A stretch of DNA of 64,000 nucleotides, taken from the NCBI GenBank assembly GCA_028285485.1, contig JANQPC010000065.1, forward strand, positions 1-64,000. The letters are read 5' to 3'. The notes beneath the pieces are model-generated. The model was not told the DNA's origin. It saw only the letters and a list, made by a program, of their open reading frames with translations, and did no database searches. Numbering within the stretch: the stretch's first letter is position 1; each line of letters opens with the position of its first letter. Origin of the DNA: Paracoccaceae bacterium (GTDB taxonomy: Bacteria; Pseudomonadota; Alphaproteobacteria; Rhodobacterales; Rhodobacteraceae). Below, one piece after another: positions 11,693 to 20,207 of this stretch. The translations under genes were made by a program, and so were the position numbers.

Positions 11693-12676
11693 ATGGCCAC
11701 CTCTCGCCTCAGATTAGCACTGGATGACGGCACCATCGCCTTTTCGGGCGGGGCGCTTACGGTATACGGCCCGACCCCCGCGCATGATCTGGGCGGGTTG
11801 CCGAAGGCGGAGACAAGCCTGGTGCAGCGCCTCAAGCCCGATCACGATCAGCTCGCCGCCCTGGGCCACCGCGTAGATGTGGCGCCGCCGCAGACAACGG
11901 TGGATAGCCTGATCTTCCTGCCGCGCTCGAAATCAGAGGCGCGCGCCACGGTTGCCGAGGCGCGGGAGCGTTCTTCGGGCATCGTGGTCGTGGACGGGCA
12001 GAAAACGGAGGCGGTAGAAAGCATCTACCGCGAACTGAAAAAGCGCGTGACGGTCACCCCGGCCTATTCAAAGCATCACGGCAAGATCTTTGCGGTTACC
12101 GGGCGCGGCGATCTTTCGGGCTGGGAGGATCCGGGCGATATTCACCTGCCCGGCGGTTTCGTCACGCGGGTCGGCGTGTTTTCCGCCGATGGGGTGGATG
12201 AGGGCTCGGCCCTGCTCGCCCAGGTTTTGCCGGGCACTCTGGGCGCACGGGTGGCCGATTTCGGCGCGGGCTGGGGGTATTTATCGCGCGCGGTGCTGGA
12301 GCGGGGCGGTGTGGAGGCGCTCGATCTCATCGAGGCCGATCACCGCGCGCTGGAATGCGCGCGGCGCAATGTGGATGATCCGCGCGCGGCCTTTCACTGG
12401 GCCGATGTACGCGGGTTGGCCGAAGGCGAGCCTTATGACGCGGTGGTTATGAACCCGCCCTTCCACACCGGCCGCGCGGTTGATCCCGGCCTTGGTATCG
12501 CTTTCATCCACGCGGCGGCAGACCGGCTGCGCCCCGGCGGCGCGCTTTGGCTTGTGGCCAACCGGCACCTTCCCTACCACCAGCCGTTATCGGACCGGTT
12601 CGCCGAACTTGCGGAGGTTGTCGCCGACCGATCATTTGTTGTCTATCGTGCCGCGCGCCCGCGCCGGCGCATGTGA
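11693..12676 (+). CDS. class I SAM-dependent methyltransferase, RsmC-like (16S rRNA G1207)
   Basis: A 327-residue protein with the RsmC two-domain plan. The N-terminal degenerate methyltransferase domain is residues about 1-150. The C-terminal active domain has the SAM-binding VADFGAGWGYLSRAVLERG and the catalytic NPPFHTG motif of guanine N2 methyltransferases. The product would methylate a ribosomal guanosine. The ATG at 11693 follows the clpS stop closely. Family assignment is good; whether the target is exactly G1207 of 16S rRNA (RsmC) or a neighbouring guanosine (RlmG-like) is not decided by sequence alone. Confidence 0.82.
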   Translation: MATSRLRLALDDGTIAFSGGALTVYGPTPAHDLGGLPKAETSLVQRLKPDHDQLAALGHRVDVAPPQTTVDSLIFLPRSKSEARATVAEARERSSGIVVVDGQKTEAVESIYRELKKRVTVTPAYSKHHGKIFAVTGRGDLSGWEDPGDIHLPGGFVTRVGVFSADGVDEGSALLAQVLPGTLGARVADFGAGWGYLSRAVLERGGVEALDLIEADHRALECARRNVDDPRAAFHWADVRGLAEGEPYDAVVMNPPFHTGRAVDPGLGIAFIHAAADRLRPGGALWLVANRHLPYHQPLSDRFAELAEVVADRSFVVYRAARPRRRM

Positions 12677-12684
12677 GGGCCGCC

Positions 12685-13494
12685 ATGTCATTTTCCATTG
12701 CAGGTAAGACAGCCGTTGTGACGGGGGCTGCCAATGGCGTGGGCCTCGCCATCGCCCGCCATTTCGCTGACCGCGACGCCAATGTGGTGTTCGCGGATAT
12801 GGATGAGAAAAAGCTGATCAACGAGCTTGGCGAAGCAATCCCGGATGATAGCAACGTGCGTTCCTTCACCGGCGATCTGCGCCAGAAGCTGACGATTGCG
12901 AACCTGCTTTCGGCAACGATCGATGCGTTTGACCGGGTGGATATTCTCGTAAACGCCAGCCGCCAGATGGTCACCGCTGATCCGCTGAACCCCGAGGACG
13001 ATGCGGTTACAACGCTTCTCAACCAGAACCTGATCACCTCTCTGCGGCTCTCGCAGCTTTTCGCGCGGCGGATGATCTCCCAGGCCGAGAAGGCGGAGCA
13101 AACAGAAGGGCCGGTGGGATCGATCATCAACCTGTCGTCCATCGCGGCGCAGCGCACGCGGCCTGAGCTTCTGGCCTATTCGGTGAGTTCGGCGGCGCTT
13201 GATCAGATGACCCGTTCGCTGGCGGTGGCGCTGGCCCCGCACCGCATTCGCGTGAACGCGGTGGCCTTCGGCAGCGTCATGAGCGCCTCGCTGCAGGGTG
13301 CCCTGAAGGAAAACGGCGATATCCGCGATGAGATCATCGACAATACGCCGTTGCACCGGATCGCCAGTGCGGGCGAATTGGCGGAAGTGGCGCAGTTCCT
13401 CGCCTCGGACGGATCGGGCTTTATGACGGGGCAGATCCTCACAGTGGATGGCGGGCGCACCTTGGTGGATGCTGTCGACGCGGCGGCGCATTAG
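12685..13494 (+). CDS. SDR-family protein with atypical active site
   Basis: A 269-residue Rossmann-fold short-chain dehydrogenase/reductase. The cofactor motif TGAANGVG is at residues 13-20, with an acidic residue after strand 2 (FADMD). The usual NNAG motif is NAS (90-92), and the catalytic Tyr-x3-Lys is Y165-S-V-S-S169, so the catalytic lysine is replaced by serine. Serines 151-152 are retained. The C-terminus (FMTGQILTVDGGRT) is standard. The start at 12685 (MSFSIAGKTAVVTG) is chosen over an upstream ATG inside the methyltransferase gene. It lies 8 bases after that gene. The protein may bind NAD(P) without normal dehydrogenase chemistry; the function is unknown. Confidence 0.82.
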   Translation: MSFSIAGKTAVVTGAANGVGLAIARHFADRDANVVFADMDEKKLINELGEAIPDDSNVRSFTGDLRQKLTIANLLSATIDAFDRVDILVNASRQMVTADPLNPEDDAVTTLLNQNLITSLRLSQLFARRMISQAEKAEQTEGPVGSIINLSSIAAQRTRPELLAYSVSSAALDQMTRSLAVALAPHRIRVNAVAFGSVMSASLQGALKENGDIRDEIIDNTPLHRIASAGELAEVAQFLASDGSGFMTGQILTVDGGRTLVDAVDAAAH

Positions 13495-13546
13495 TGCGGG
13501 GCGCCCGGCCGCCCAACCCCGGGTTTGCCGCTAAGCTTACCGGCCC

Positions 13547-13927
13547 TTAAGCCGCCGCCTCGCACGCCGCGATATCGCGCCGCGCGCGCACTTCCAGCTC
13601 CTGCCGTTTTTCGATCAGAGATTGCAGCTTGCGCTCTTCGTCGGCGAGATCCAGTGCAACGGGGCGCTCGCGCGTATCGAAATCGGTGCCGGTGCAGAAG
13701 GCGAAGCTGCCGTGCCGCCCGGTGCAGACGTTCAGGCCAATGCGGGGCTCAACCTGTTCTTCAATCGCGTAGCCGCGTTCGATATTGGCCTGCGTTTCGT
13801 CAATCAGCGCGTTGACGACGCGCAGATCCTCCGTGGCATCCATCACGCAGCGCTCTGCGGGGCTCGCGCAAGCCGCGAGCGCGGCGAGGGCGGCAAAGGA
13901 GAGGGCTCGAATCGCAGGGCGCATCAT
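13547..13927 (-). CDS. small predicted lipoprotein
   Basis: A 126-residue protein. The N-terminus MMRPAIRALSFAALAALAACAS has a charged n-region, a hydrophobic stretch and a lipobox LAAC, so it should be lipidated and exported. The mature part has four cysteines including CVMDATEDLR and NVCTGRH...FCTGTD. It ends in a charged helical tail (EERKLQSLIEKRQELEVRARRD) that may form a coiled coil. Similar Rhodobacteraceae proteins are often mislabelled as excinuclease subunits; nothing here supports that. It is convergent with the SDR gene and divergent from hemF. Confidence 0.7.
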   Translation of the reverse strand: MMRPAIRALSFAALAALAACASPAERCVMDATEDLRVVNALIDETQANIERGYAIEEQVEPRIGLNVCTGRHGSFAFCTGTDFDTRERPVALDLADEERKLQSLIEKRQELEVRARRDIAACEAAA

Positions 13928-13987
13928 GCCTTTGAGGCTAGCAGAGTGTCGCATTCGGGCGAATGGGGCGCGGCGTCATATGGCAGG

Positions 13988-14029
13988 TGTCCGGCAAAGC
14001 TGATAGCGCGGTGTCAGGGAGAAAGGACA
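13988..14029. promoter_or_regulatory. candidate tandem PpsR/CrtJ boxes upstream of hemF
   Basis: The PpsR/CrtJ consensus is TGTC-N10-GACA. A perfect match, TGTCAGGGAGAAAGGACA, lies at 14012-14029, ending 6 bases before the hemF ATG and overlapping its AAAGGA ribosome binding site. A one-mismatch copy, TGTCCGGCAAAGCTGATA, lies at 13988-14005. The gap is 6 bp, not the 8 bp typical of cooperative CrtJ pairs. The right half of the perfect box is explained partly by the Shine-Dalgarno sequence, so chance is a real alternative. Confidence 0.4.
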
Positions 14030-14035
14030 GTTTGG

Positions 14036-14929
14036 ATGACGGAACAGTTTGACGAACGCAAAACCCGCGCCTCCGCATGGTTCCGCAGTTTGCGGGATGA
14101 TATCGTGGCCGCCTTCGAAGGGTTGGAAGACAGCCAGCAGACGGGCCCTTTTGCGGGCGCGGAAGCCGGCCGTTTCGAGGTAAGCGAAACGCGGCGCACG
14201 TCCGAAGACGGGTCGGATGCCGGCGGCGGGTTGATGAGTGTGATGCGGGGTGGGCGGCTGTTTGAGAAAGTGGGTGTCAACGTTTCCACCGTTTACGGCA
14301 CCCTCGGCGAACGGGCGCAGCGCGCAATGGCGGCGCGCCCGGGGCTGGAAGCGATGGCGGAAGATCCCCGCTTCTGGGCCAGCGGCATCAGCCTCGTGGC
14401 GCATATGCAAAACCCGCACACGCCCGCGGTTCACATGAACACCCGGATGTTCTGGACACCGCATGCCTGGTGGTTTGGCGGCGGATCGGATCTGAACCCC
14501 TGCATTGAGTACGATGAAGACACGGTGCATTTTCACAAGGTGCAGGAAGAGCACTGCGCGCCGCATTCCGAAGCCTATTATGCGAAGTTCAAGGCCTGGG
14601 CCGACGAATACTTCTATGTGCCCCATCGCGGGCGTGCCCGCGGCGTGGGCGGCATCTTCTACGACGATCTGAACACCGGGGATTGGGAGGCCGATTTTGC
14701 CTTCACCCAGGATGTGGGGCGCGCGTTCCTGAAGGCCTTTGTGCCGGTTACCGAAAAGCGCCGCGATACGCCCTGGAGCGAAACCGACAAAGAGGCGCAG
14801 CTCGTTCATCGCGGGCTCTATGCGGAATACAACCTCGTCTATGACCGCGGCACGAAATTCGGGCTGGAAACCGGCCATGACGCGAATGCGGTTCTGATGA
14901 GCCTGCCCCCCCTGGCAAAATGGATCTGA
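14036..14929 (+). CDS. hemF: oxygen-dependent coproporphyrinogen III oxidase
   Basis: A 297-residue HemF, converting coproporphyrinogen III to protoporphyrinogen IX with O2. Family signatures include GGGLMSVMRGGRLFEKVGVNVSTVYG, HMNTRMFWTPHAWWFGGGSDLNP and the C-terminal YNLVYDRGTKFGLETG. The ATG at 14036 has AAAGGA upstream. A longer in-frame reading back to 13622 crosses the opposite-strand lipoprotein and is not credible. It complements the anaerobic enzyme HemN at 18.8 kb, so the cell can make heme with or without oxygen. cobT follows one base after the stop, suggesting a hemF-cobT-cobS transcript. Candidate PpsR boxes lie just upstream. Confidence 0.95.
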   Translation: MTEQFDERKTRASAWFRSLRDDIVAAFEGLEDSQQTGPFAGAEAGRFEVSETRRTSEDGSDAGGGLMSVMRGGRLFEKVGVNVSTVYGTLGERAQRAMAARPGLEAMAEDPRFWASGISLVAHMQNPHTPAVHMNTRMFWTPHAWWFGGGSDLNPCIEYDEDTVHFHKVQEEHCAPHSEAYYAKFKAWADEYFYVPHRGRARGVGGIFYDDLNTGDWEADFAFTQDVGRAFLKAFVPVTEKRRDTPWSETDKEAQLVHRGLYAEYNLVYDRGTKFGLETGHDANAVLMSLPPLAKWI

Positions 14930-14930
14930 G

Positions 14931-15941
14931 ATGACAGAACAGGGCCCCGCCTTCGAAACATCGCTGCGTGCGGCGATTGATGGGAAAACCAAGCCGCTCG
15001 GCGCGCTCGGGCGGATCGAGACACTGGCGGAACAGTTGGCGCGGCTTCAGGGTACGCTCACGCCCCGGGCGGATCGGGTGCGCCACATCATCTTCGCTGC
15101 TGATCACGGGATCGCGGAGGCAGGCGTTTCGGCCTATCCGCAGGCGGTGACCCGAGAGATGGTGAAGAACTTCCTCGCGGGTGGGGCGGCAGCGAATGTC
15201 TTCGCCCGGCAGGTGGGGGCAGAGCTTGCGGTTGTTGACGCGGGCATGATCGCGCCGGTGGAAACGGACGGTGTGATGGATCGGCGCCTGGGCGCGGGCA
15301 CCGCGAATGCGCTCAAGGGCCCCGCGATGGCGCCGGAAACCGTTGCGCGCGCCATCGAACTCGGGCGGGCGCTCGGCGGCGAAGGCGCATTCGATCTGAT
15401 CTCGCTGGGCGAGATGGGGATCGGCAATACCTCCTCTGCCGCGCTCGTTTCTTCAAAGCTCACCGGCGTGGCGATCGCGGATCTTGTGGGCCGCGGCACC
15501 GGGCTTGATGATGCCGGCCTTGCCGCGAAGGCGGCGGTTCTGGAACAGGCTGCCGCGCGCACGCCCGCGCGGCTCGATGCGCCCGAGGCGCTGGCCGAGT
15601 ATGGCGGCTACGAGATCGCCATGATGGCGGGCGCGATGCTGGGCGCCGGCGAAGCGCGCCGGCTGGTGCTGGTGGATGGTTACATTGCCACGGCTGCCGC
15701 TGCGGCGGCGCTTGAACTGGCGCCGCACCTGCGCCGCGCCTTCGTTTTCGCGCATAGGTCAGAGGAACCCGGGCACGCGCGGGTTTGCGCCGCGCTCGGG
15801 GTTTCGCCGCTTCTCGACCTGGGCCTGCGGCTCGGTGAGGGCACGGGCGCGCTGCTGGCCGTTCCCCTGATCCGGGCGGCGGCCGCAATGCTGAACGAGA
15901 TGGCAAGCTTCGAAAGCGCCGGGGTGAGCCGGGCGGAATGA
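14931..15941 (+). CDS. cobT: nicotinate-nucleotide--dimethylbenzimidazole phosphoribosyltransferase
   Basis: A 336-residue enzyme that makes alpha-ribazole phosphate, the lower-ligand precursor of cobalamin. Recognisable blocks are TKPLGALGRIETLAEQLARLQG, FAADHGIAEAGVSAYPQAVTREMV, the phosphoribosyl-binding LGEMGIGNTSSAAL and C-terminal LRLGEGTGALLAVPLIRAAAAML. The catalytic glutamate is expected in the LRLGEG region. It starts one base after hemF and overlaps cobS by ATGA, so the late B12 genes are coupled. No cobalamin riboswitch was seen in front of it, as expected for an internal gene. CobT naming follows enteric usage (CobU in Pseudomonas nomenclature). Confidence 0.94.
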   Translation: MTEQGPAFETSLRAAIDGKTKPLGALGRIETLAEQLARLQGTLTPRADRVRHIIFAADHGIAEAGVSAYPQAVTREMVKNFLAGGAAANVFARQVGAELAVVDAGMIAPVETDGVMDRRLGAGTANALKGPAMAPETVARAIELGRALGGEGAFDLISLGEMGIGNTSSAALVSSKLTGVAIADLVGRGTGLDDAGLAAKAAVLEQAAARTPARLDAPEALAEYGGYEIAMMAGAMLGAGEARRLVLVDGYIATAAAAAALELAPHLRRAFVFAHRSEEPGHARVCAALGVSPLLDLGLRLGEGTGALLAVPLIRAAAAMLNEMASFESAGVSRAE

Positions 15942-16702
15942 AGGCTCGGCTCGCCGAAGAGTGGATCATCTTTCTTTTGGCGGTGCAGTTTCTCACCCGC
16001 CTGCCCGTACCCGCCGATCCGGGCTGGAGCGCGGCGCGGATGGAGGCCACGCCGCGCTGGTATCCGGCGGTCGGCGCGCTTGTCGGCGCGATCTCTGCAG
16101 CGGTGTACTGGGCCGCGGCGCTTGTTCTGCCGCCGCTCGTGGCCGTTCTTCTGGCGGTGGCGGCGGGGATCGTGGCGACCGGCGCCTTTCACGAAGACGG
16201 GTTCGCCGATTGCTGCGATGGGCTGGGCGGCGCCGATTCACGCGAGCGGGCGCTGGAGATCATGCGCGACAGCCGCCTTGGGACCTATGGCGCGGCCGGG
16301 CTTGGTCTGATCCTTGCGCTGAAGGTGGCGGCGCTGGCGGGGATGGCCATGGCCGTGGTGCCCTTTGCGCTTGTTGCCGGGCATGCGGCGAGCCGGGCAT
16401 CGGCGGTTCTGGTGATCGCCACCGGCACCTATCTGCGCGATCAGGGGGCGGGCAAGCCGGTGGCAAACGGTTCTGGCGGTTTGCCGGCGGCACTTGCCTT
16501 GGCGGCATCAGCCACGGTGCCCCTGGCGCTGGCCGTGCCGCCCGCCGCGGTTCTTGCTGGGCTATTGGGGCTTGGGATCGGCCATGTTCTGATGCGCCGC
16601 GCCTTTGAGCGGCGCCTTGGCGGCTACACCGGCGATTGCCTTGGCGCGGTGCAGCAGGTGAGCGAAGTGGGGTTCTACCTCGGCCTTCTCGCAGCGATCT
16701 AG
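15938..16702 (+). CDS. cobS: adenosylcobinamide-GDP ribazoletransferase (cobalamin synthase)
   Basis: A 254-residue polytopic membrane enzyme that joins adenosylcobinamide-GDP with alpha-ribazole (phosphate), the last step of cobalamin assembly. It shows [14 protein letters not shown] at the N-terminus and the conserved [18 protein letters not shown] segment with the metal-binding acidic residues. [13 protein letters not shown] is also present, with multiple alanine-rich hydrophobic helices after it. The ATG overlaps the cobT stop (ATGA). The stop is convergent with hemE with a 4-base overlap. The assignment is firm. Confidence 0.93.
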   Translation: MKARLAEEWIIFLLAVQFLTRLPVPADPGWSAARMEATPRWYPAVGALVGAISAAVYWAAALVLPPLVAVLLAVAAGIVATGAFHEDGFADCCDGLGGADSRERALEIMRDSRLGTYGAAGLGLILALKVAALAGMAMAVVPFALVAGHAASRASAVLVIATGTYLRDQGAGKPVANGSGGLPAALALAASATVPLALAVPPAAVLAGLLGLGIGHVLMRRAFERRLGGYTGDCLGAVQQVSEVGFYLGLLAAI

Positions 16703-17733
16703 CTGCCGCGCACCGTATCGATCATGAGCTGCACATTTTCGGGATCGGCATCGGGCGTGATGCCATGGCCGAGATTGAAGATATGCGGGCCGCCTGCAAA
16801 GGCGTTCACGATGCGGCGGGTTTCCTCCACCAGCGCATCCCCGCCCGTCACCATGTGGGACGAGGCGAGATTGCCTTGCACGCAGCTATCGACCTGCACA
16901 TGCTCTGCCGCCCATTCCGGGGAGACAGAATTGTCGAGCGCCACGCAATCCGCCCCGGTGGCCTTCGCAAAGCCGATATAGCCTTCGCCTGCCTCACGCG
17001 GGAAGGCGATGATGGGCACATCGGGATGTTTGGCCTTAAGGGCCGCAATGATGCGGCGCGCAGGGGCGACTGCAAAATCCTCGAAATCGGCGCCCTTGAG
17101 CGAGCCCGCCCAACTATCAAAGATCTTCACGGTCTCGGCGCCCGCCTCGATCTGGGCCAAGAGGTACTCGATCGTCGCCTCCGTCAACCGCTCCATCACC
17201 GCTTCAAAAAGCGTGCGGTTCATGCCTTTGAGCGCATGGGCGGGGCCCTGATCGGGCGTGCCGCGCCCGGCGATCATGTAGGTGGCCACCGTCCACGGCG
17301 CACCGGCAAAGCCAATGAGGGCGGTTTCGTCCGGCAGTTCGCGGGAGAGGATGCGCAGGGTTTCATAGACCGGGGCGAGATGATCGTGGATATCGGCGGC
17401 GCCCTTGAGCTTGGCGAAATCGTCCTCCGTGCCAATCGTGCTCAGCCGCGGGCCCTCGCCGGTGACAAACCAAAGATCGGCCCCGAGCGCATCGGGGATG
17501 AGCAGGATATCGGCAAAGAGAATCGCCGCATCAAAGCCGTAGCGGCGGATCGGCTGCAGCGTGACTTCCGCGGCGAGTTCGGAGTTGTAGCAGAGCGACA
17601 GGAAATCCCCGGCTTCGGCCCGGGTGGCGCGGTATTCGGGCAGGTAGCGGCCCGCCTGGCGCATCATCCAGATCGGTGGAACATCCTGCGCTTCACCGGC
17701 CAGCGCACGCATCAGTTTCTTCTGCTGCCCCAT
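16699..17733 (-). CDS. hemE: uroporphyrinogen decarboxylase
   Basis: A 344-residue HemE, decarboxylating the four acetate side chains of uroporphyrinogen III to coproporphyrinogen III. The N-terminal signature [21 protein letters not shown] carries the substrate-binding arginines. [16 protein letters not shown] is the second signature, and the end reads [16 protein letters not shown]. The start ATG gives [11 protein letters not shown]. It is divergent from hemC; the 103-base gap holds two tandem sites matching the PpsR/CrtJ consensus. In Rhodobacter capsulatus hemE and hemC are reported to respond to CrtJ and AerR. Confidence 0.95.
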   Translation of the reverse strand: MGQQKKLMRALAGEAQDVPPIWMMRQAGRYLPEYRATRAEAGDFLSLCYNSELAAEVTLQPIRRYGFDAAILFADILLIPDALGADLWFVTGEGPRLSTIGTEDDFAKLKGAADIHDHLAPVYETLRILSRELPDETALIGFAGAPWTVATYMIAGRGTPDQGPAHALKGMNRTLFEAVMERLTEATIEYLLAQIEAGAETVKIFDSWAGSLKGADFEDFAVAPARRIIAALKAKHPDVPIIAFPREAGEGYIGFAKATGADCVALDNSVSPEWAAEHVQVDSCVQGNLASSHMVTGGDALVEETRRIVNAFAGGPHIFNLGHGITPDADPENVQLMIDTVRGS

Positions 17734-17776
17734 GGATTTCCCCGCCGTTTCATTCCGTTAGGTGGTCGGCCCCCTG

Positions 17777-17820
17777 TGTCTAAATGTCAAGACAGCGCGT
17801 GTTGTCAGGCTCACGTGACG
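17777..17820. promoter_or_regulatory. tandem PpsR/CrtJ-type operators between hemE and hemC
   Basis: Box 1, TGTCTAAATGTCAAGACA (17777-17794), is a perfect TGTC-N10-GACA and in fact a TGTCT/AGACA inverted repeat. Box 2, TGTCAGGCTCACGTGACG (17803-17820), has one mismatch in its last base. They are separated by exactly 8 bp, the spacing known for cooperative CrtJ binding at bchC. The pair lies between the two divergent starts, where it could control both genes. Binding itself is inferred. Confidence 0.6.
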
Positions 17821-17836
17821 CAGGTAATCAGGGCGC

Positions 17837-18781
17837 ATGCCTTTGGATCTGCCCACCCCCGCCAACCCCTTTCGCATCGGAACCCGGGGATCGCCCCTTG
17901 CGCTGGCGCAGGCTCACGAAACCCGCGCGCGGCTGATGGCGGCCTTCGATCTGCCGGAAGAGGCGTTTGAGATCGTGGTGATCAAGACAACGGGCGACGC
18001 GGTGCTGGACCGGCCATTGAAGGAGATCGGCGGCAAGGGGCTTTTTACCCGCGAGATCGAGGAAGACATGCTTGCGGGCAAGATCGATATCGCGGTGCAT
18101 TCAATGAAGGATATGCCGGTTGAGCAGCCTCCGGGCCTTCTGCTCGATACCTACCTGCCGCGCGAAGATGTGCGCGATGCTTTCGTGGCTCGGGCAGGTG
18201 GCACGCTTGCGGGGTTGGCCCCGGGCACCAAGGTGGGCACCTCAAGCCTGCGGCGGCGCGCGCAGCTTCTCAACAAGCGGCCCGATCTGGAAGTTGTCGA
18301 GTTTCGGGGCAATGTGCAGACCCGGCTGAAAAAGCTGGAAGAGGGCGTGGCGCAATGCACCTTTCTGGCCATGGCCGGGCTTAACCGGCTGGGCATGGCC
18401 CATGTCGCCAGCGCGCCGATCGGCGCCGATGAGATGCTGCCGGCCGTGGCACAGGGGGCGATCGGGATCGAGCGGCGCGGCGATGATCTGCGGGCGGGCG
18501 AGATGCTGGAGGCGATCCATGATGGCCCCACGGCCACCCGGCTGGCGGCGGAGCGGGCGTTTCTGGCCGCGCTCGATGGCTCTTGCGAAACCCCGATTGC
18601 CGGGCTGGCCGAGCTTGATGGCGGATCGATCCGGCTGCGCGGCGAGATCCTGAAAACCGATGGCAGCGCGGCGCATGCGGATGCGGCGGAGGGCGTGGCG
18701 GAGGATGGTGCTGAGATGGGCCGCGCGCTGGCCGAAACCCTTCTCACCCGCGCGGGGCCCGGGTTTTTCGACTGGCGGTAG
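17837..18781 (+). CDS. hemC: hydroxymethylbilane synthase (porphobilinogen deaminase)
   Basis: A 314-residue HemC, which polymerises four porphobilinogens into hydroxymethylbilane. It has FRIGTRGSPLALAQAHETR, the KEIGGKGLFTREIEEDML block with catalytic acid, and HSMKDMPVEQPPGL. VGTSSLRRRAQL carries the conserved arginines, and Cys250 in DGSCETPIAG is the expected dipyrromethane attachment residue. The ATG at 17837 lies 16 bases after the second PpsR-like box. It is convergent with hemN, with 7 bases between stops. All key residues are present. Confidence 0.95.
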   Translation: MPLDLPTPANPFRIGTRGSPLALAQAHETRARLMAAFDLPEEAFEIVVIKTTGDAVLDRPLKEIGGKGLFTREIEEDMLAGKIDIAVHSMKDMPVEQPPGLLLDTYLPREDVRDAFVARAGGTLAGLAPGTKVGTSSLRRRAQLLNKRPDLEVVEFRGNVQTRLKKLEEGVAQCTFLAMAGLNRLGMAHVASAPIGADEMLPAVAQGAIGIERRGDDLRAGEMLEAIHDGPTATRLAAERAFLAALDGSCETPIAGLAELDGGSIRLRGEILKTDGSAAHADAAEGVAEDGAEMGRALAETLLTRAGPGFFDWR

Positions 18782-18788
18782 ACGCGCC

Positions 18789-20144
18789 TCAGATCGCGGC
18801 GCTGTGGCCCTGCTGGCTGACGGAGTAGGTATCGAGAAACCGCGCGATCATCCGCGTGAGCGGGCGGGCGCCGGGCAGGATCTCGATCCCGCTGCCATCG
18901 AGCGACAGCATATCGGGAAACACTTCATCCACCCCATCCCAGCGGGCGGCCAGATCATGGGCGGGAACGCCGAGTTCCTTCCCAAGCGTTTGAAAATCAA
19001 CGCGGAACTCGCACATCAGCTTGTTGATCATCGCGGCGCGAATGCAGTCATCATCGCTCAGAGCATGGCCGCGCACCGTTGCAAGCCCGCCGGCCTCTAC
19101 CGCCTCGTGATAGCCGGATGTGGCCGGATTGTTCTGCGCATAGCCTTGCGGGAATTGCGAGATTGATGAGGCGCCGACGCCCAGCAGAACCTCGGCGGGA
19201 TCATCGGTGTAGCCCTGGAAATTGCGCGTGAGCCGACCCTCGCGCAGGGCGGTGGCGAGGCCATCGCCCGGGCGCGCGAAATGATCGATCCCAATCTCTT
19301 CATAGCCATCCCAAACGAAGAGGCGCCGCGCGGTTTCGAAAAGCTCAAGCCGCTCTTCCGGCTTGGGAAGCGCCTCGGTGGGGATCATCGATTGCCGCCG
19401 TGCCATCCACGGCACATGCGCATAGCCATAAAGCGCCACCCGATCCGGCGCGAGGGACAGAACCTTTTGAACGCTGTCGGCGATTCGCGCTTCGGTCTGA
19501 TGCGGCAGGCCGTAGAGCACATCGATATTGAGGCTGGCCACGCCGCGATCCCGCAACGCGTCAACCGCCCATTTCGTGGTGGCGAAGGTCTGCGGGCGGC
19601 CGATCGTTGATTGGATGGCCGGATCGAAATCCTGCACCCCGATCGACGCACGGTTCATGCCCGCCTCTGTCAGCGCATCAAGGCGCGGATCGTCGATCTC
19701 GTTGGGATCGATCTCAACGGAAAACTCCGCGCCCGGGGCAAAATCCGCAAGCCCGTTCACCTCGGCGGCCAGTTCGGCAATCAGCGCAGGCTCAAGCAGC
19801 GTTGGCGTTCCGCCGCCCCAGTGCAGCCGGCTGAGCCGCACACCCTTCGGCAAAATCGTTCCCACATGCCGGAGTTCTTTCTTGAGAACCTCCAGATAGG
19901 GCCGCAGCGGCGCGCCAGTGGCCGTGCCCTGCGTGCGGCAGGCGCAGAACCAGCACAGCCGGCGGCAAAACGGAATATGGATGTAGAGAGAGATCGCGCT
20001 CGCTTCGGGAATCGCTTTGATCCACCGGGCCGATTCCGCAGCACCGATGACACCATTGAAATGGTTCGCGGGCGGATAGCTCGTATAACGCGGCACGCGT
20101 GCGTCGAAGAGCCCCAGCCGTCGCAGTTGCGAGACACTATCCAT
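18789..20144 (-). CDS. hemN: oxygen-independent coproporphyrinogen III oxidase (radical SAM)
   Basis: A 451-residue radical-SAM enzyme that makes protoporphyrinogen IX without oxygen. The 4Fe-4S motif is C-x3-C-x2-C in HIPFCRRLCWFCACR. HWGGGTPTLL and the start VPRYTSYPPANHF are HemN hallmarks distinguishing it from HemW-like proteins. The C-terminal HemN domain is present. Two nearby starts exist, ATG 20144 (MDSVSQL) and ATG 20156 (MVSNMDS); the first is used here. The gene diverges from fnrL, and a perfect FNR box lies between them, consistent with anaerobic induction. Rhodobacter literature calls this gene hemZ or hemN. Confidence 0.94.
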   Translation of the reverse strand: MDSVSQLRRLGLFDARVPRYTSYPPANHFNGVIGAAESARWIKAIPEASAISLYIHIPFCRRLCWFCACRTQGTATGAPLRPYLEVLKKELRHVGTILPKGVRLSRLHWGGGTPTLLEPALIAELAAEVNGLADFAPGAEFSVEIDPNEIDDPRLDALTEAGMNRASIGVQDFDPAIQSTIGRPQTFATTKWAVDALRDRGVASLNIDVLYGLPHQTEARIADSVQKVLSLAPDRVALYGYAHVPWMARRQSMIPTEALPKPEERLELFETARRLFVWDGYEEIGIDHFARPGDGLATALREGRLTRNFQGYTDDPAEVLLGVGASSISQFPQGYAQNNPATSGYHEAVEAGGLATVRGHALSDDDCIRAAMINKLMCEFRVDFQTLGKELGVPAHDLAARWDGVDEVFPDMLSLDGSGIEILPGARPLTRMIARFLDTYSVSQQGHSAAI

Positions 20145-20178
20145 GTTACTTACCATTGACACATTCCGCAGACGTGCA

Positions 20179-20192
20179 TTGATTTCGATCAA
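20179..20192. promoter_or_regulatory. FnrL box between hemN and fnrL
   Basis: TTGATTTCGATCAA is a perfect TTGAT-N4-ATCAA FNR site. It is 35 bases upstream of the hemN ATG at 20144 and 16 bases upstream of the fnrL GTG. It can serve anaerobic activation of hemN and, because of its closeness to the fnrL start, autoregulation (probably repression) of fnrL. Confidence 0.85.
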
Positions 20193-20207
20193 CCCTTTGG
20201 AGGAAGC

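Noticed and set aside
14900-14935. Cobalamin riboswitch before cobT
   Set aside because: cobT starts one base after hemF, leaving no room for a leader RNA.
16636-17970. Long plus-strand open frame opposite hemE
   Set aside because: It is a GC-rich antisense shadow: hemE in the opposite strand has all family motifs.
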